Source: Sediminibacterium sp. TEGAF015 (lineage in GTDB: Bacteria; Bacteroidota; Bacteroidia; Chitinophagales; Chitinophagaceae). From it: a stretch of 64,000 bases of DNA. The translations under genes and the position numbers were made by a program. The stretch is taken from the NCBI RefSeq assembly GCF_025997995.1, contig NZ_AP026683.1:2728501-2792500 (forward strand), written 5' to 3'. Position 1 is the stretch's first letter, and every line of letters starts with the position of its first letter. The notes beneath the pieces are model-generated. The model saw only the letters and a program-made list of their open reading frames with translations, ran no database searches and had not been told where the DNA came from. This document shows positions 17,864 to 28,900 of this stretch, piece by piece.

Positions 17864-18874
17864 CTATTTCAATCTGGCTTCATGGGTTTTCTTGGCAATA
17901 TCATGTATTACCAGATCAATTTCTGAAGCGCAGGCGTTTAAATCATTTAATAGAATGGTTTTTTCTACTTCATCTAAATCAATTCTTTGCAATAGATGAA
18001 CAATGCCCAATATCTTGGCAACGGGGGCTCTCATTACATGGGATTGAAGCCATGCGATATCCTGTAACTCTTTGTTCTTGGTTTCAATAGCACTGATATA
18101 TTCTAGTCGGTCTGTAATATCGTTTACCAGTATAACGCGTGCATTTCTGCCTTTGTATTGAATGTAATTACTCTGTACATCAACATCAATTATTTCTCCA
18201 TTTTTTTTGATATGCCTGAAAACGCCAGATATAAATTCCTTGGGATATTGACGTGCTATTTTCAACTGTTCTTCAAAAGCGGGCATATCTTGTGGGGGAC
18301 GAATATCTTTCAAAGTCATGCTCAGAAATTCTTCTGAACTATACCCATAATGTTTCTGAGCAGCATCATTCACGTCTAAAAACTCAAGCGTATCAATATC
18401 GTAAACCCACATAGGAAGGGGGCTAAGGTGAAAGAGTTCGCTGTATCTTTTTTCAGATTCGAATAACTCGTTATTCTTTTTTAATCGTTCAATACAGTAG
18501 ATTATACTCTTGTATAAGCTATCTCCTGTTAGTTCATCTTTTAATAAATAATCCGCAATGCCTTTGGATATAGAATTAATGCTAAAATCAATATCTGAAT
18601 AACCAGTTAGCACAATTACAGGCGTATCTTCACATATCTCTAATATGTTTTCAATTAACTCATCTCCACTTTTGTCTGGCAAAGAAAGGTCTAGCAAAAC
18701 CACATCCATTTTTTGTGTGGATGTTTCAATTTGCCTTTTGGTTTCTTTGTAATTCTGGGTATGGATTATATTCGGATTGCTTATATGCTCTTCTAAGTAA
18801 TCTGTTATAAGCAAATAGTCGCCCGGGTTGTCTTCTACTACAAGAATATGATATGTTTTTTTGTCTTTAATCAT
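17864..18874 (-). CDS. Response regulator with PAS and HisKA-like region but no ATPase domain
   Basis: 336 residues. The receiver domain (1-130) has the acidic pair Glu14-Asp15, phospho-acceptor Asp62 (VVLLDLSLPD) and the expected Thr/Lys positions (VLTGYS, LLKDEL). A PAS domain follows (about 140-265; FHLSPLPMWVYD, then IDVDVQSNYIQYKG). The C terminus (about 270-336) resembles a HisKA dimerisation helix with QSHVMRAPVAKILGI (His279), but the protein ends there with no HATPase_c domain. It may be a phosphotransfer or dimerisation relay. It is the last gene of the signalling operon, 4 bases after the single-domain regulator. Confidence 0.82.
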   Translation of the reverse strand: MIKDKKTYHILVVEDNPGDYLLITDYLEEHISNPNIIHTQNYKETKRQIETSTQKMDVVLLDLSLPDKSGDELIENILEICEDTPVIVLTGYSDIDFSINSISKGIADYLLKDELTGDSLYKSIIYCIERLKKNNELFESEKRYSELFHLSPLPMWVYDIDTLEFLDVNDAAQKHYGYSSEEFLSMTLKDIRPPQDMPAFEEQLKIARQYPKEFISGVFRHIKKNGEIIDVDVQSNYIQYKGRNARVILVNDITDRLEYISAIETKNKELQDIAWLQSHVMRAPVAKILGIVHLLQRIDLDEVEKTILLNDLNACASEIDLVIHDIAKKTHEARLK

Positions 18875-18878
18875 ATTA

Positions 18879-19316
18879 TTATTGGTGAGGCAAACTCACT
18901 GTTTGTATCCAAAAGTTTTCTATTGATTCCATTACAGTATTAAAATCATCAACATCATTAGGCTTTGTAATATAACAATTTGCATGATTTTTATATGAGG
19001 CCATGATGTCTTTTTCGGCAGATGAAGTAGTTAACATGATAACGGGAATCTGTTTTAACGATTCAGATTCTTTTATGTACTGTAACACTTGATGACCATT
19101 TTTCTTTGGCAAATTAATATCCAATAAAATGATATCAGGTGGCTTTACTTCGTTATTTTCAACCAGGCTATTTAAAAATTCAATTGCCAATTTGCCATCT
19201 CTAATGACAGTTATTTTGTCTGCTAAAGCGTGTTCCTGAAGTGCTTCTGTTGTTAATAGAATATCCCCTTCGTTGTCTTCAACAAGCAATATATGATTTG
19301 GTTTTATTTTAGGCAT
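18879..19316 (-). CDS. Single-domain response regulator (Rcp1-like)
   Basis: 145 residues from the ATG at 19316; a longer in-frame extension to 19373 lies inside the upstream kinase gene and adds nothing recognisable. This is a lone receiver domain: HILLVEDNEGD with Glu13-Asp14, phospho-acceptor Asp66 (IILLDINLPKKNG), Thr in VIMLTTSS and Lys in YITKP. There is no output domain, as in Rcp1/CheY-like regulators that pair with PAS-rich or phytochrome-type kinases. It overlaps the end of the upstream kinase gene by 8 bases, which supports the pairing. Confidence 0.92.
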   Translation of the reverse strand: MPKIKPNHILLVEDNEGDILLTTEALQEHALADKITVIRDGKLAIEFLNSLVENNEVKPPDIILLDINLPKKNGHQVLQYIKESESLKQIPVIMLTTSSAEKDIMASYKNHANCYITKPNDVDDFNTVMESIENFWIQTVSLPHQ

Positions 19317-20823
19317 GGATATTTTTTTTAATGGTAAAGTAAAATTGGCTGCCTTTTTGTGCGGCAGAGTCAACCCAAATATTTCCTTTGTGTAAGTCTA
19401 CAATCTTCTTGCAAGTTGCAAGCCCAACACCATTACCCTCTTCATTTTCCCTTTTGTTAATTCTGTAAAATAATTGAAAAATACGTTGATGATAATCGGG
19501 GTCTATTCCTTCACCATTATCTGCTATACAAAATTTCCAAGCGGCTGGTTCTGTTTCACAAGAGATATGAATTATGGGTTCTTGTGCGCTGCTTGTATAT
19601 TTTATAGCATTGTTTAGCATATTGGTAAAAAGAATTTTTATTCCTGTTTCATTTCCATAAATATCAGGTAAATTTTCTGTTTTTACTTGAATTGATTTTT
19701 CTTCAATTTTTTGATGCATACTATCCAAGATATCATGAATTAATGCATTCGTATGAATAAGGGTTATTTCCTTTTGTGTTTCAGCAATTTTGGAATAGCT
19801 AAGTAACTCATCAATCATTTTACTCATTCTTTTGGCACCATCAACTGCATAGAATATATATTGTTTTGCTTTCTCGTCAAGTATTCCTGCATATTTTTGG
19901 TTTAGTTTAGTCATAAATTGACTAACCATTCGTAGCGGTTCCTTTAAATCATGCGAAACAATGGTTGTAAACTGAGATAATTCTTGATTCTTACTGATGA
20001 GCTCTTTTCTAGTATCTACAATATCTTGAATCAAACGACCTTCTGGAATAATGGAGAAAACTTCATTTTGCTCATTAAATAATGGTTTGAGATTAAATAA
20101 AATGGTAGTCGTTGCTCCTTTAGCGCCTAATATTTCTACTTCATATTGAATAAACTCGCCCTTGGCAGCTTTTTCAATACTTTTTTTTAATTGTTCCTGT
20201 GTTTTTTTAGATATTGTCCACCAGTAACAATCCCAGAATTTTTTTCCAATTACCTCTTCAGGTTGTAAACCAGCAAATGCCAATGCGGAATCATTCGCTT
20301 CTGTCAGAGTACCATCGGGGGTAAGAAATCCAATAAATTGAAAAGTGGATTGGAATATACCTTTGAATTTTCCGGCAATATCTAATAATTCTTTCTGAGA
20401 GGTCAATAAGGCTGTTTCTTTCTCTTTTTGATCTTGTATGTCTTGAAAGGTTCCAAAGACCCTTATGCAACAATTATTATTGAATTCAGGGCTTCCTTTA
20501 GCCCTGGTCCACACTGTGGTTCCATCTTTTTTTACTATTTGAACTTCAATATCATAAGATTTGCCTAATTGAACAGCTTCTTCATAATGCTGCAGCATGG
20601 CTTTTTGACTTTCTCCTTCTTTAAAAAATTGAAATGCTTCATGTAGCGTAGGAGCATAGTCTTCTGATACTCCATGTATTTTTTTGGTAGTAGCAGACCA
20701 GAAGATAGTTTTTTGCTTTAAATCTACCTCCCACACACCTATTTTTGCTACAGTATTGCTTTCTTCAAAAAGCATATTTAGTTTATGCAATTTTTCTATC
20801 TCTGCTTCTAAATCTCTTTTCAT
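19309..20823 (-). CDS. Cytoplasmic dual-PAS sensor histidine kinase
   Basis: 504 residues with no membrane segment. PAS 1 (about 15-135) includes IGVWEVDLKQKTIFWS and a PAC tail (CIRVFGTFQDIQDQKE). PAS 2 is at about 145-270 (GFLTPDGTLTEANDSALAFAG). A short coiled linker leads to HisKA with IVSHDLKEPLRM (phospho-acceptor His291). HATPase_c has NMLNNAIKYT, DNGEGIDPD and GNGVGLATCKKI. The kinase core closely resembles that of the large kinase just upstream, suggesting duplication. It is encoded 27 bases after the large kinase and overlaps its likely partner regulator. Confidence 0.92.
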   Translation of the reverse strand: MKRDLEAEIEKLHKLNMLFEESNTVAKIGVWEVDLKQKTIFWSATTKKIHGVSEDYAPTLHEAFQFFKEGESQKAMLQHYEEAVQLGKSYDIEVQIVKKDGTTVWTRAKGSPEFNNNCCIRVFGTFQDIQDQKEKETALLTSQKELLDIAGKFKGIFQSTFQFIGFLTPDGTLTEANDSALAFAGLQPEEVIGKKFWDCYWWTISKKTQEQLKKSIEKAAKGEFIQYEVEILGAKGATTTILFNLKPLFNEQNEVFSIIPEGRLIQDIVDTRKELISKNQELSQFTTIVSHDLKEPLRMVSQFMTKLNQKYAGILDEKAKQYIFYAVDGAKRMSKMIDELLSYSKIAETQKEITLIHTNALIHDILDSMHQKIEEKSIQVKTENLPDIYGNETGIKILFTNMLNNAIKYTSSAQEPIIHISCETEPAAWKFCIADNGEGIDPDYHQRIFQLFYRINKRENEEGNGVGLATCKKIVDLHKGNIWVDSAAQKGSQFYFTIKKNIHA

Positions 20824-20850
20824 TTTCTGCTATTTAGTCTATAAAAGCCC

Positions 20851-23800
20851 TTAATCTGTTGGATTGATTTTTTCCGGTATGGTGAAGTAAAATATACTCC
20901 CTTTCCCTTTGGCTGATTCTAAATATATTTTGCCGCCTTGTCCTTCAATTATTTTTTTAACAATTGCTAAGCCAATGCCAGTACCACTGTAGTCTTCCTT
21001 GTTATGCAGTCGTTGAAATATTTCAAATATTTTATCATGAAATTCTTCTTCAATACCAATACCATTGTCCTGAATACTGAATTTCCAAAATCCATCCTCA
21101 TTTGTACATTGAATAGAAATGATTGCTTTATTATCCTCTTCTTGGTATTTCAAAGCATTGCTAATTAAATTTTGAAATACTTGCCGCAAAGAAGCTCTAT
21201 AGGTTTGAATAACAGGCATTGGACCCAGTTCTATAGTTGCATTTTTTTCTTCAATTTGTTTTTTATAAAGATCAGAAATCTCTTCAATGAGTAACTTAAC
21301 ATTTACTTCTTCTTCACTCAACTCTTGTCTGCCAACTCTGGAAAATTCTAAAATATCCAGAATAATCTGTCTCATTCTTTTCGCACCATCTACTGCAAAA
21401 AAGATATATTTCTTTCCCTTTTCATCTAGTACATGACCATATTTTTTTTCAATTTGAGTTAAAAAACTACTAATCATTCTGAGTGGTTCCTGCAAATCAT
21501 GGGAAGCTATGTAGGCAAAATTTTCGAGTTCTTTATTAGATAAAGCAAGGTCTTTTGCCTGATTGGTGAGCTGCTTATTCAATTGAGCCAACTCTATTTC
21601 ATTCTGTTTTAATTTGCTAATGTCTTGCGTAGAACCAATCATTTTTATTGCAGTGCCATTACTAGTTCTAATTATATAGCCACGATCATAAACTATCGCA
21701 AAGGAACCATCCGCTCTTTTGCACCTGTATTGGTCTTCCCAATAATTCTTTGTAGGATCGTCAAAGATGATATTTCTATTTTTTTCAACCCTTTCTAAAT
21801 CATCAGGGTGAATAAAATCGAGCCATAGTGATTTATTGCTTTTAGAAAAATTTGAATGGTACCCTAAATTTTCGAAAAATGAAGAACCCAGACGAATGGT
21901 TTCACCACTTATAATATCCCAGTCCCAAATCAAGTCATTGGTAGCTTTGGCTACCATGCTAAACCTTTCGTTATTTTCCAGCATTTTCTGCTGTGCCAAT
22001 TTCTTTTCGTTAATATCCTGAAAACTACCGTATACCCGAATGCATTTTCCGTTTAAAAATTCACCTTCTCCAATACTTCTTACCCATTTCCAGTTTCCTT
22101 TAAAGGTTTCAATTAGTAGTTCCTCATCCCAAGGTGTACCTTTTTCAATACAATCTTGTACTTTTTGTTGAATCATATTTCTATGAAATCCCTCTTTGAA
22201 TTTCGATATTCCCAATTCTAAAGTGGGTACAAAGTCAGGTTCTACTTCCCTTATTTCCTTAGTAATATCTGACCAGAATACAGTGCCTTTTATTAAATCA
22301 ATTTCCCAGCTACCAATTCTGGCTAATTTGTTAGACTTATTAAGAATATCTTCTAAGTTCTTTTTTTCTGTGATGTCCTTACCAATTCCGTATATAAGGT
22401 TGTCTGCTTTTGAAGGGTTGAATGTCCAGGCCAACCATTTTACTTTCCCTTTTTTAGTAATCAATCTATTTTCAAAATTGACGATAGATTCCCCGATGCT
22501 TAATTTTTCAGCTTGTTTACGGGTAATTTCTTCGTCTTCCGGATGAATAAAATGCGTAAACGGAAGGTCTATGATTTCTTTTTGATCATATTCCAAAATA
22601 GACAAAATTGCCGGATTGGCTTTTTTAATATTACCATCCATTCCTGCAATTATGATTAAATCGGCTGAAGAATTAAAAATATTATTAAGCTCAATGGTTA
22701 TTTTTTTACGAATGATTTCTGCAGCCAATAAATGACTTAGTTGCTGAAATAGACTACTCGAAATTTGTTTTTTTGTATTAGCATTACATATTCCTAGGCA
22801 GAGGACTCCAATCACCTGATTGCCGTGTAATAGTGGTATACCATACATTCCAGTTACATTGTATTGAGCAGCCAATGTTTTCCTCGAAAATCCTGGATGA
22901 TTGGATAATTCTTCCCAATAAGTAATCTCCTTAGTTCTCCATACATGGCCTGGTAATCCCTGACCTTGATTGATATATCTAAAATGGTCATTGTTTTTAT
23001 AAAACCCAATAACCTGATCGTTATTTCCCGCGAAAGCACTTAAGGATAAAGATTCATTACTGGCACTTAATAACCAAATTTCCCCTAGGCTAAATTCCTC
23101 TTTGAAAATTATTTTTTGAATAGATCTCGTGAGTATTTCCTCTAATGTTGAATCTTCTAAAAAGAGTTTGCTAATATCTGATAATAGTATTTTTTCAAGT
23201 TCAAGGGTTTTTGCTTCTGTTACATTTCTTTCAACTGCTATCCAATGAGTGAACCAGCCCCTTTCGTTAGCTATCGGGGTGATGGTAATATTGACCCAAA
23301 ATTCTTCCCCATTTTTTTTGTAGTTGACTAAAGTTGTATCAAACTTTTGCCAGCTCTGTAAGGCCAATCTCATTTTGGCTAATTCCCCTTTATCTGTTTT
23401 GGTTCCTTGTAATATTCTGGGGGTCTGACCTATGGCTTCTTCTTTTGAATACCCCGTCATTTTTGTAAATGCTTCATTTACAAAAATTATTTTGGGACCT
23501 GGCAAATCATAAGGTTCAGCTTCTGTTATGATTATTGCATCACTTGTGTTGGTGATGACCGACTCCATTAATTTTAATTCGGTAAGTGCTTTTTCTCTCT
23601 CCGTTACATCTCTGAAATTAATCACTATCCCTTCAATAAAAGGGTCTTCCAATAAATTGGTTAATGTGAATTCAATGATGATCCAGTGATTATCTTGGTG
23701 TTTAAATCGGATATTATCTGCAACAATAACTTCTGCTGGTTTGGCCAAAGAAACTTGATAATATTTTAATAAGGTAGGAATGTCCTTAGGATGAATTTGG

Positions 23801-24714
23801 TCTAGCAACTTTAATTGCAGAAATGATTCGGTTGTATATCCTGTTAATTTGAATATGGATGGGGAAGCATAGGTGGACAAACCGGTTTTATTCAGAATTA
23901 AGATGGCATCTGATGCATTGTTAACTAATGCATGGTAGCGCTTTTCATTTTTTAATTGTAAAGCCTCTTGTTTCTTAATATCAGTAGCATCTCTGGCAAT
24001 GCAGTACATGATTTTATCGGAGAAGTCCCAGTTGGCAGACCAAATAACTGGTATGATTTTTCCAGATTTGCTAATCAGTTTATTTTCAAAGTAGTTCATG
24101 CTTATACCACTCATTATGGTAGAACGAGCTTGTTGAGTTGAATGGTAATCTTCTTTAAAAACAAATTCTGTATAGTGACGTCCAATCATTTCTTCTGGTC
24201 TATACCCTAGAATTTCATAACAGGCAGAACTTACTGAAGTATAGATACCAGACTCATCTACTGTACAAATGATGTCAAGTGATGAGTCTAAAATTTTATT
24301 TAATTTATTTTTAGTTTCTTCAACTTCAATTTCCTTCAGTTTTGCTGCAGTAATATCTTGCACTACACCAAGTATGGTTGGATTGTTTGCTTCCGCGTTT
24401 TTCTTTAACGAAACGTAACAATTGATATAATGACCTTTTTTTTGTGTATCCTCAATTTTACATTCAACTTGTGCTTCCTTTCCTGTTTCAATAAGTGATA
24501 TGGCTACTTGTCTTAGGGTCTCAAGATCCTCTTTTTCAATCTGAGCTTTAATCTCTTCAATATGTGGAATAGGAGCCTGTGTGGACCATCCAAAAATGAA
24601 GTAGATGCCTTCTGAACAAATTATTTCTCCCGATTGGGCATTATATTCAAATGTGCCAAAATGTGCAATAGATTCTGCAACCGACAACAACTCTTTATTT
24701 CTGTTTGTAGGCAT
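20851..24714 (-). CDS. Giant soluble multi-PAS/GAF sensor histidine kinase
   Basis: 1287 residues with no clear membrane segment. Reading along: four PAS domains (about 10-120, 135-250, 258-375, 380-500), then a GAF domain (about 515-665; GLPGHVW, then GMYGIPLLHGNQVIGVLCLG). Three more PAS domains follow (about 675-785, 795-905, 910-1035), then HisKA with IASHDLQEPLRM (His1072) and HATPase_c (about 1165-1280; NLISNALKY, DNGIGIEEE, GTGIGLAIVKKI). It heads the minus-strand operon and can integrate many small-molecule or redox signals. Ligands cannot be inferred; no heme- or flavin-binding motif stood out on reading. It is divergent from the NIPSNAP gene. Confidence 0.92.
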   Translation of the reverse strand: MPTNRNKELLSVAESIAHFGTFEYNAQSGEIICSEGIYFIFGWSTQAPIPHIEEIKAQIEKEDLETLRQVAISLIETGKEAQVECKIEDTQKKGHYINCYVSLKKNAEANNPTILGVVQDITAAKLKEIEVEETKNKLNKILDSSLDIICTVDESGIYTSVSSACYEILGYRPEEMIGRHYTEFVFKEDYHSTQQARSTIMSGISMNYFENKLISKSGKIIPVIWSANWDFSDKIMYCIARDATDIKKQEALQLKNEKRYHALVNNASDAILILNKTGLSTYASPSIFKLTGYTTESFLQLKLLDQIHPKDIPTLLKYYQVSLAKPAEVIVADNIRFKHQDNHWIIIEFTLTNLLEDPFIEGIVINFRDVTEREKALTELKLMESVITNTSDAIIITEAEPYDLPGPKIIFVNEAFTKMTGYSKEEAIGQTPRILQGTKTDKGELAKMRLALQSWQKFDTTLVNYKKNGEEFWVNITITPIANERGWFTHWIAVERNVTEAKTLELEKILLSDISKLFLEDSTLEEILTRSIQKIIFKEEFSLGEIWLLSASNESLSLSAFAGNNDQVIGFYKNNDHFRYINQGQGLPGHVWRTKEITYWEELSNHPGFSRKTLAAQYNVTGMYGIPLLHGNQVIGVLCLGICNANTKKQISSSLFQQLSHLLAAEIIRKKITIELNNIFNSSADLIIIAGMDGNIKKANPAILSILEYDQKEIIDLPFTHFIHPEDEEITRKQAEKLSIGESIVNFENRLITKKGKVKWLAWTFNPSKADNLIYGIGKDITEKKNLEDILNKSNKLARIGSWEIDLIKGTVFWSDITKEIREVEPDFVPTLELGISKFKEGFHRNMIQQKVQDCIEKGTPWDEELLIETFKGNWKWVRSIGEGEFLNGKCIRVYGSFQDINEKKLAQQKMLENNERFSMVAKATNDLIWDWDIISGETIRLGSSFFENLGYHSNFSKSNKSLWLDFIHPDDLERVEKNRNIIFDDPTKNYWEDQYRCKRADGSFAIVYDRGYIIRTSNGTAIKMIGSTQDISKLKQNEIELAQLNKQLTNQAKDLALSNKELENFAYIASHDLQEPLRMISSFLTQIEKKYGHVLDEKGKKYIFFAVDGAKRMRQIILDILEFSRVGRQELSEEEVNVKLLIEEISDLYKKQIEEKNATIELGPMPVIQTYRASLRQVFQNLISNALKYQEEDNKAIISIQCTNEDGFWKFSIQDNGIGIEEEFHDKIFEIFQRLHNKEDYSGTGIGLAIVKKIIEGQGGKIYLESAKGKGSIFYFTIPEKINPTD

Positions 24715-24778
24715 GGATATGGATGCTGTTAAAGGTTTTTAAAGAAACCCTCTTAAATTTACAACAAAATAAGCACCG

Positions 24779-25513
24779 ATGAAAAAGAGATTTACCCTCC
24801 TTTTATGCTTTGTTACCGTAATGGCCTTTGCAAAACCAAAGCATGAATATTACAAGTTAATCGTATATCATTTTTCTTCCACACAACAAGAACAAACGTT
24901 AGATCAGTTTTTGACGGAGACCTATTTGCCTCAGTTACATCAAAGTGGTTTTGCCAAAATAGGTGTTTTCAAACCTATTGCTAACGATACTGCAAAAGAC
25001 AAACAGCTAATTATTTTACTCAATCACAACAACTTGGAGAAGTTAAGCCAGCCTGTCCAGTGGGGTCTTACAGAATTAGGCAGTTATAATCAACCAATAT
25101 ACAACCGCTACGAACAGTTTTTGCTAAGTGCTTTTAGCGATATGCCATTTATGAAAATTCCTGATGCCGCTATTTCCAAAACGGATCGCATTTTTGAATT
25201 GAGAAGTTATGAAAGCCCAACAGAAGCTACTTATAGAAATAAAGTACATATGTTCAATGAAGGAGGGGAAGTCAAATTATTTGATCAATTGGGTTTCAAT
25301 GCAGTGTTTTACGCGGATGTGTTATTTGGATCTAAAATGCCCAATTTGATGTATATGACTAGCTTTAGCAGCATTGAAAGTAGGAACGAGCATTGGAAAC
25401 AATTTGGAGAATCCGCCACTTGGAAGCGACTTTCTTCCATGGATTTTTATAAGAACAATATGTCTGCCTTACATAGTCAATTGCTGAAAAGCACTACTTA
25501 TTCAGATTATTAA
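24779..25513 (+). CDS. Exported NIPSNAP-family protein
   Basis: 244 residues with a signal peptide (MKKRFTLLLCFVTVMAFA). Two NIPSNAP/dimeric alpha-beta-barrel-like halves can be seen: residues about 20-130 (YYKLIVYHF ... YLPQLHQSGFAKIGVFKP), and about 140-235 (IFELRSYESPTE ... HMFNEGGEVKLFDQLGFNAVFYADVLFG ... WKQFGESATWK). The function of NIPSNAP proteins in bacteria is unknown. Here it is the first gene of a plus-strand run that leads into the metal-efflux genes. Confidence 0.82.
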   Translation: MKKRFTLLLCFVTVMAFAKPKHEYYKLIVYHFSSTQQEQTLDQFLTETYLPQLHQSGFAKIGVFKPIANDTAKDKQLIILLNHNNLEKLSQPVQWGLTELGSYNQPIYNRYEQFLLSAFSDMPFMKIPDAAISKTDRIFELRSYESPTEATYRNKVHMFNEGGEVKLFDQLGFNAVFYADVLFGSKMPNLMYMTSFSSIESRNEHWKQFGESATWKRLSSMDFYKNNMSALHSQLLKSTTYSDY

Positions 25514-25535
25514 TAATTAGTGTACCTTTATATCC

Positions 25536-25931
25536 TTGAGAAAAGGCATCGCCATATTATTCTTGACTATTTATGTCTGCACGGTAACTGAAGCGCATGA
25601 GTTACTGAAATTGCCTGTAGTATTTCAACATTTTATTGAACATAAGTCAGACAATCAAAGCTTAACTGTTTTTCAGTTTTTGAAAATTCATTACGGACAA
25701 AAGACGGTGAAAGATGATGACTATGCTAGAGATATGCAGTTGCCATTTAAAACAACTGGAGAATTTTTCGGTTCTTCAGTAACTGCTTTTGTTCCCTTAA
25801 ATGCCTTAATTGTATTGTCAAATCCCACTGTGTTTTCTAATACAGAATGGAAAGGTCATCAACCTCCCAAATTATATTCCAATTACCAGGTGAATATTTG
25901 GCAGCCTCCCAAAGTATATGTTATTGCATAA
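25536..25931 (+). CDS. Small exported protein of unknown function preceding the metal-efflux genes
   Basis: 131 residues from a TTG start; this is the only start giving a signal peptide (MRKGIAILFLTIYVCTVTEA), and the next in-frame Met is deep in the protein. The mature part contains HFIEHKSDNQSLTVFQFLKIHYG and a conserved-looking H/W-rich tail (WQPPKVYV). I do not recognise a domain. Small proteins of this look often precede CzcA-like genes in Bacteroidetes, so a link to metal handling is inference. It starts 22 bases after the NIPSNAP stop. Confidence 0.65.
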   Translation: MRKGIAILFLTIYVCTVTEAHELLKLPVVFQHFIEHKSDNQSLTVFQFLKIHYGQKTVKDDDYARDMQLPFKTTGEFFGSSVTAFVPLNALIVLSNPTVFSNTEWKGHQPPKLYSNYQVNIWQPPKVYVIA

Positions 25932-25985
25932 CATATAGACTTCCTTTTGATTAAGGTATTTTCAAATAATATTTAACGAACAATA

Positions 25986-28900
25986 ATGCTGACAAGAATT
26001 ATTGAGTTTTCCGTTAGGAATAAACTCATAGTAGGATTATTTCTAGTGGCACTCATTGGGTATGGTACCATAGAACTAACCAGATTGCCCATTGATGCAG
26101 TGCCAGATATAACAAACAACCAGGTGCAGGTAATTACAGTTGCTCCTTCCTTTGGCGCAACGGATATAGAGCGACTGGTAACTTTTCCCATAGAACAAGC
26201 CAACAATAATATTTCTGGTCTTCTCGAAATCAGAAGTTTTTCAAGATTTGGTTTATCGCTAGTAACAATTGTATTTGATGATAACACAGATATCTATTGG
26301 GCTAGGCAACAAGTAGCAGAGCGATTATTGCAGGTTCAATCCCAGATTCCTGCTGGCATTGGAACACCTCAGTTGGGGCCAGTTTCAACAGGTTTGGGTG
26401 AAATTTATCAATACGTTGTAAGGCCAGAGAAGGGATACGAAAAACAGTATGATATTACAGAGCTAAGAACCATTCAGGACTGGATAGTAAGAAGACAATT
26501 ATTGGGCGTAAAAGGAGTTGCTGACGTGAGTTCCTTTGGGGGAAAACTTAAGCAATATTCTGTAGAAGTTGATCCTTCCAAATTGTTAAGTTACAATATC
26601 ACCATCTCCGATGTTTTCAATGCTTTGGAATCCAATAACCAGAATACAGGGGGAGCTTATATTGAGAAGGGGCCAACTGTTTTATTTATTCGTACAGAAG
26701 GTTTGCTGGGTAATATTGAAGACATACAGAATATAGCAATCAAAAAAATTGCCGGAGGAACCCCACTCTTTATAAGAGATGTGGCAGAAGTTAAGATTGG
26801 TCATGCTACCCGTTATGGTGCAATGGCTTTCAATGATCAGGGAGAAGTGGCAGGTGCAGTTGTAATGATGTTGAAAGGAGCCAATAGCAATGTGGTAATT
26901 AAAAACGTAAAAGAGCGAATTGCACAAATACAGAAATCTCTGCCAAAGGGCGTTGTTATTGAACCCTTCCTCGATAGAACCAAAATGGTAAACAATGCCA
27001 TAGGAACAGTTGAGAAAAATTTACTGGAAGGTGCATTGATTGTGGTTTTTGTACTCGTTCTATTCCTCGGTAATTTGAGGGCCGGATTAATTGTAGCATC
27101 GGTAATTCCACTCGCTATGTTGTTTGCGGTAATTATGATGAATCTGTTTGGTGTGAGCGGGAATCTGATGAGTTTGGGTGCACTGGATTTTGGGTTGATA
27201 GTGGATGGTGCCGTTATTATTGTAGAAGCTGTTATGCATCAGCTGAGTCATAGTAAAAAGTTTGCAGTGGTGAATCGTTTATCGCAGCAACAAATGGATA
27301 AGGAAGTGAATCACTCGGCTAGTAAGATGATGAATAGCGCTGTATTTGGTCAGATAATCATTTTAGTTGTATACCTGCCCATATTCACATTGCAGGGGAT
27401 AGAAGGTAAAATGTTCAAACCCATGGCACAGACTGTAGCCTTTGCTTTATTAGGCGCTTTCCTGCTATCCTTGACCTATATCCCAATGATGAGTTCTGTT
27501 TTCCTTAGTAAAAATATTACACACAAAGCAACTTGGTCCGATAGAGTGATGGCGCAACTGGAAAGAAGATATAAGAAGTTGCTGACAACTGTTATCGCCT
27601 TCCCCAAAATTGTATTAACCGTTGTAATAGGTTTATTCATTACTGCCATGATTATTTTGTCTGGTTTGGGTGGAGAGTTTATTCCTGCACTTGAGGAAGG
27701 AGATTTTGCAGTAGAAACAAGGGTACTTACTGGAAGTAATTTAAATACAACCCTGGAGCGCACTCAAAAGGCAGCAGGGTTATTAATAAAAGAATATCCA
27801 GAGGTAGAAAAAGTGGTAACCAAAATTGGTAGCGGCGAAATACCTACAGATCCTATGCCTATGGAAGCAAGTGATTTAATGGTAATTCTGAAACCAAAGG
27901 AAGAATGGACTTCTGCAAAGAACTTTACTGAGATGGCTGAAAAAATGGGCAATACCTTAGCTGCTGTACCTGGTATTACGACTGGTTTTCAGTTTCCGGT
28001 ACAGATGCGGTTTAATGAATTAATGACAGGCGCAAGACAGGATGTGGTGTGTAAGATATTCGGAGAAGATCTGGATAGTCTGGCTACTTATGCTGCTATG
28101 GTAGGAAAAATTGCCGGAACAGTAGAAGGTGCTGTTAGCGTGTACGTGGAATCTGTAACAGGAATGCCTCAGATAATGATTGAATACAACCGCAATACCA
28201 TCGCCCAGTTTAATTTGAATATCAGTGAAATCAATAAAATTGTAAATGCTTCTTTTGCCGGTCAAAGTACTGGTTTGCTATTTGAAGGAGAGAAACGATT
28301 TGACCTGGTAGTAAGAATAAAAGGGGAAATGAAACAAAACCTGAAAGACATTCAGCAATTGCTTATTCCTACACCCAGTGGTATTCAGGTTCCTTTGTCT
28401 CAACTCGCAACAGTTACCATTAAAGATGGTCCTAATCAAATTCAGCGGGAAGATGCCAAAAGAAGAATTGTCATTGGCTTCAATGTTCGCGGAAGAGATG
28501 TGGAAAGTATAGTAAATGAGTTGCAGCAAAAAATTGAAAAGCAGGTGAAGTTTCCTGCCGGATATTATATTACTTATGGTGGTGCATTCGAAAATTTAAA
28601 TGCGGCTAAAGCAAGGTTAATGATTGCCGTTCCTATTTCTTTGCTTTTGATTTTTCTTCTTTTGTATTTTGCCTTTAACTCTGTAAAGCACGGACTATTG
28701 ATTTATTCAGCCATTCCCTTGTCTGCTATAGGAGGTATCTTTTTCCTTGCCTTAAGAGATATGCCATTTAGTATAAGTGCAGGAGTTGGATTTATCGCTT
28801 TATTTGGAGTGGCAGTATTGAATGGAATTGTATTGATTGCAGAATTCAACCGACTTAAAAAAGATGGCATGGACAACCTGAGAGAAATTGTATTAACAGG

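Noticed and set aside
17833..18090. Short plus-strand ORF after the fucosidase
   Set aside because: It lies antisense to the conserved C-terminal part of the response regulator and has no recognisable domain.
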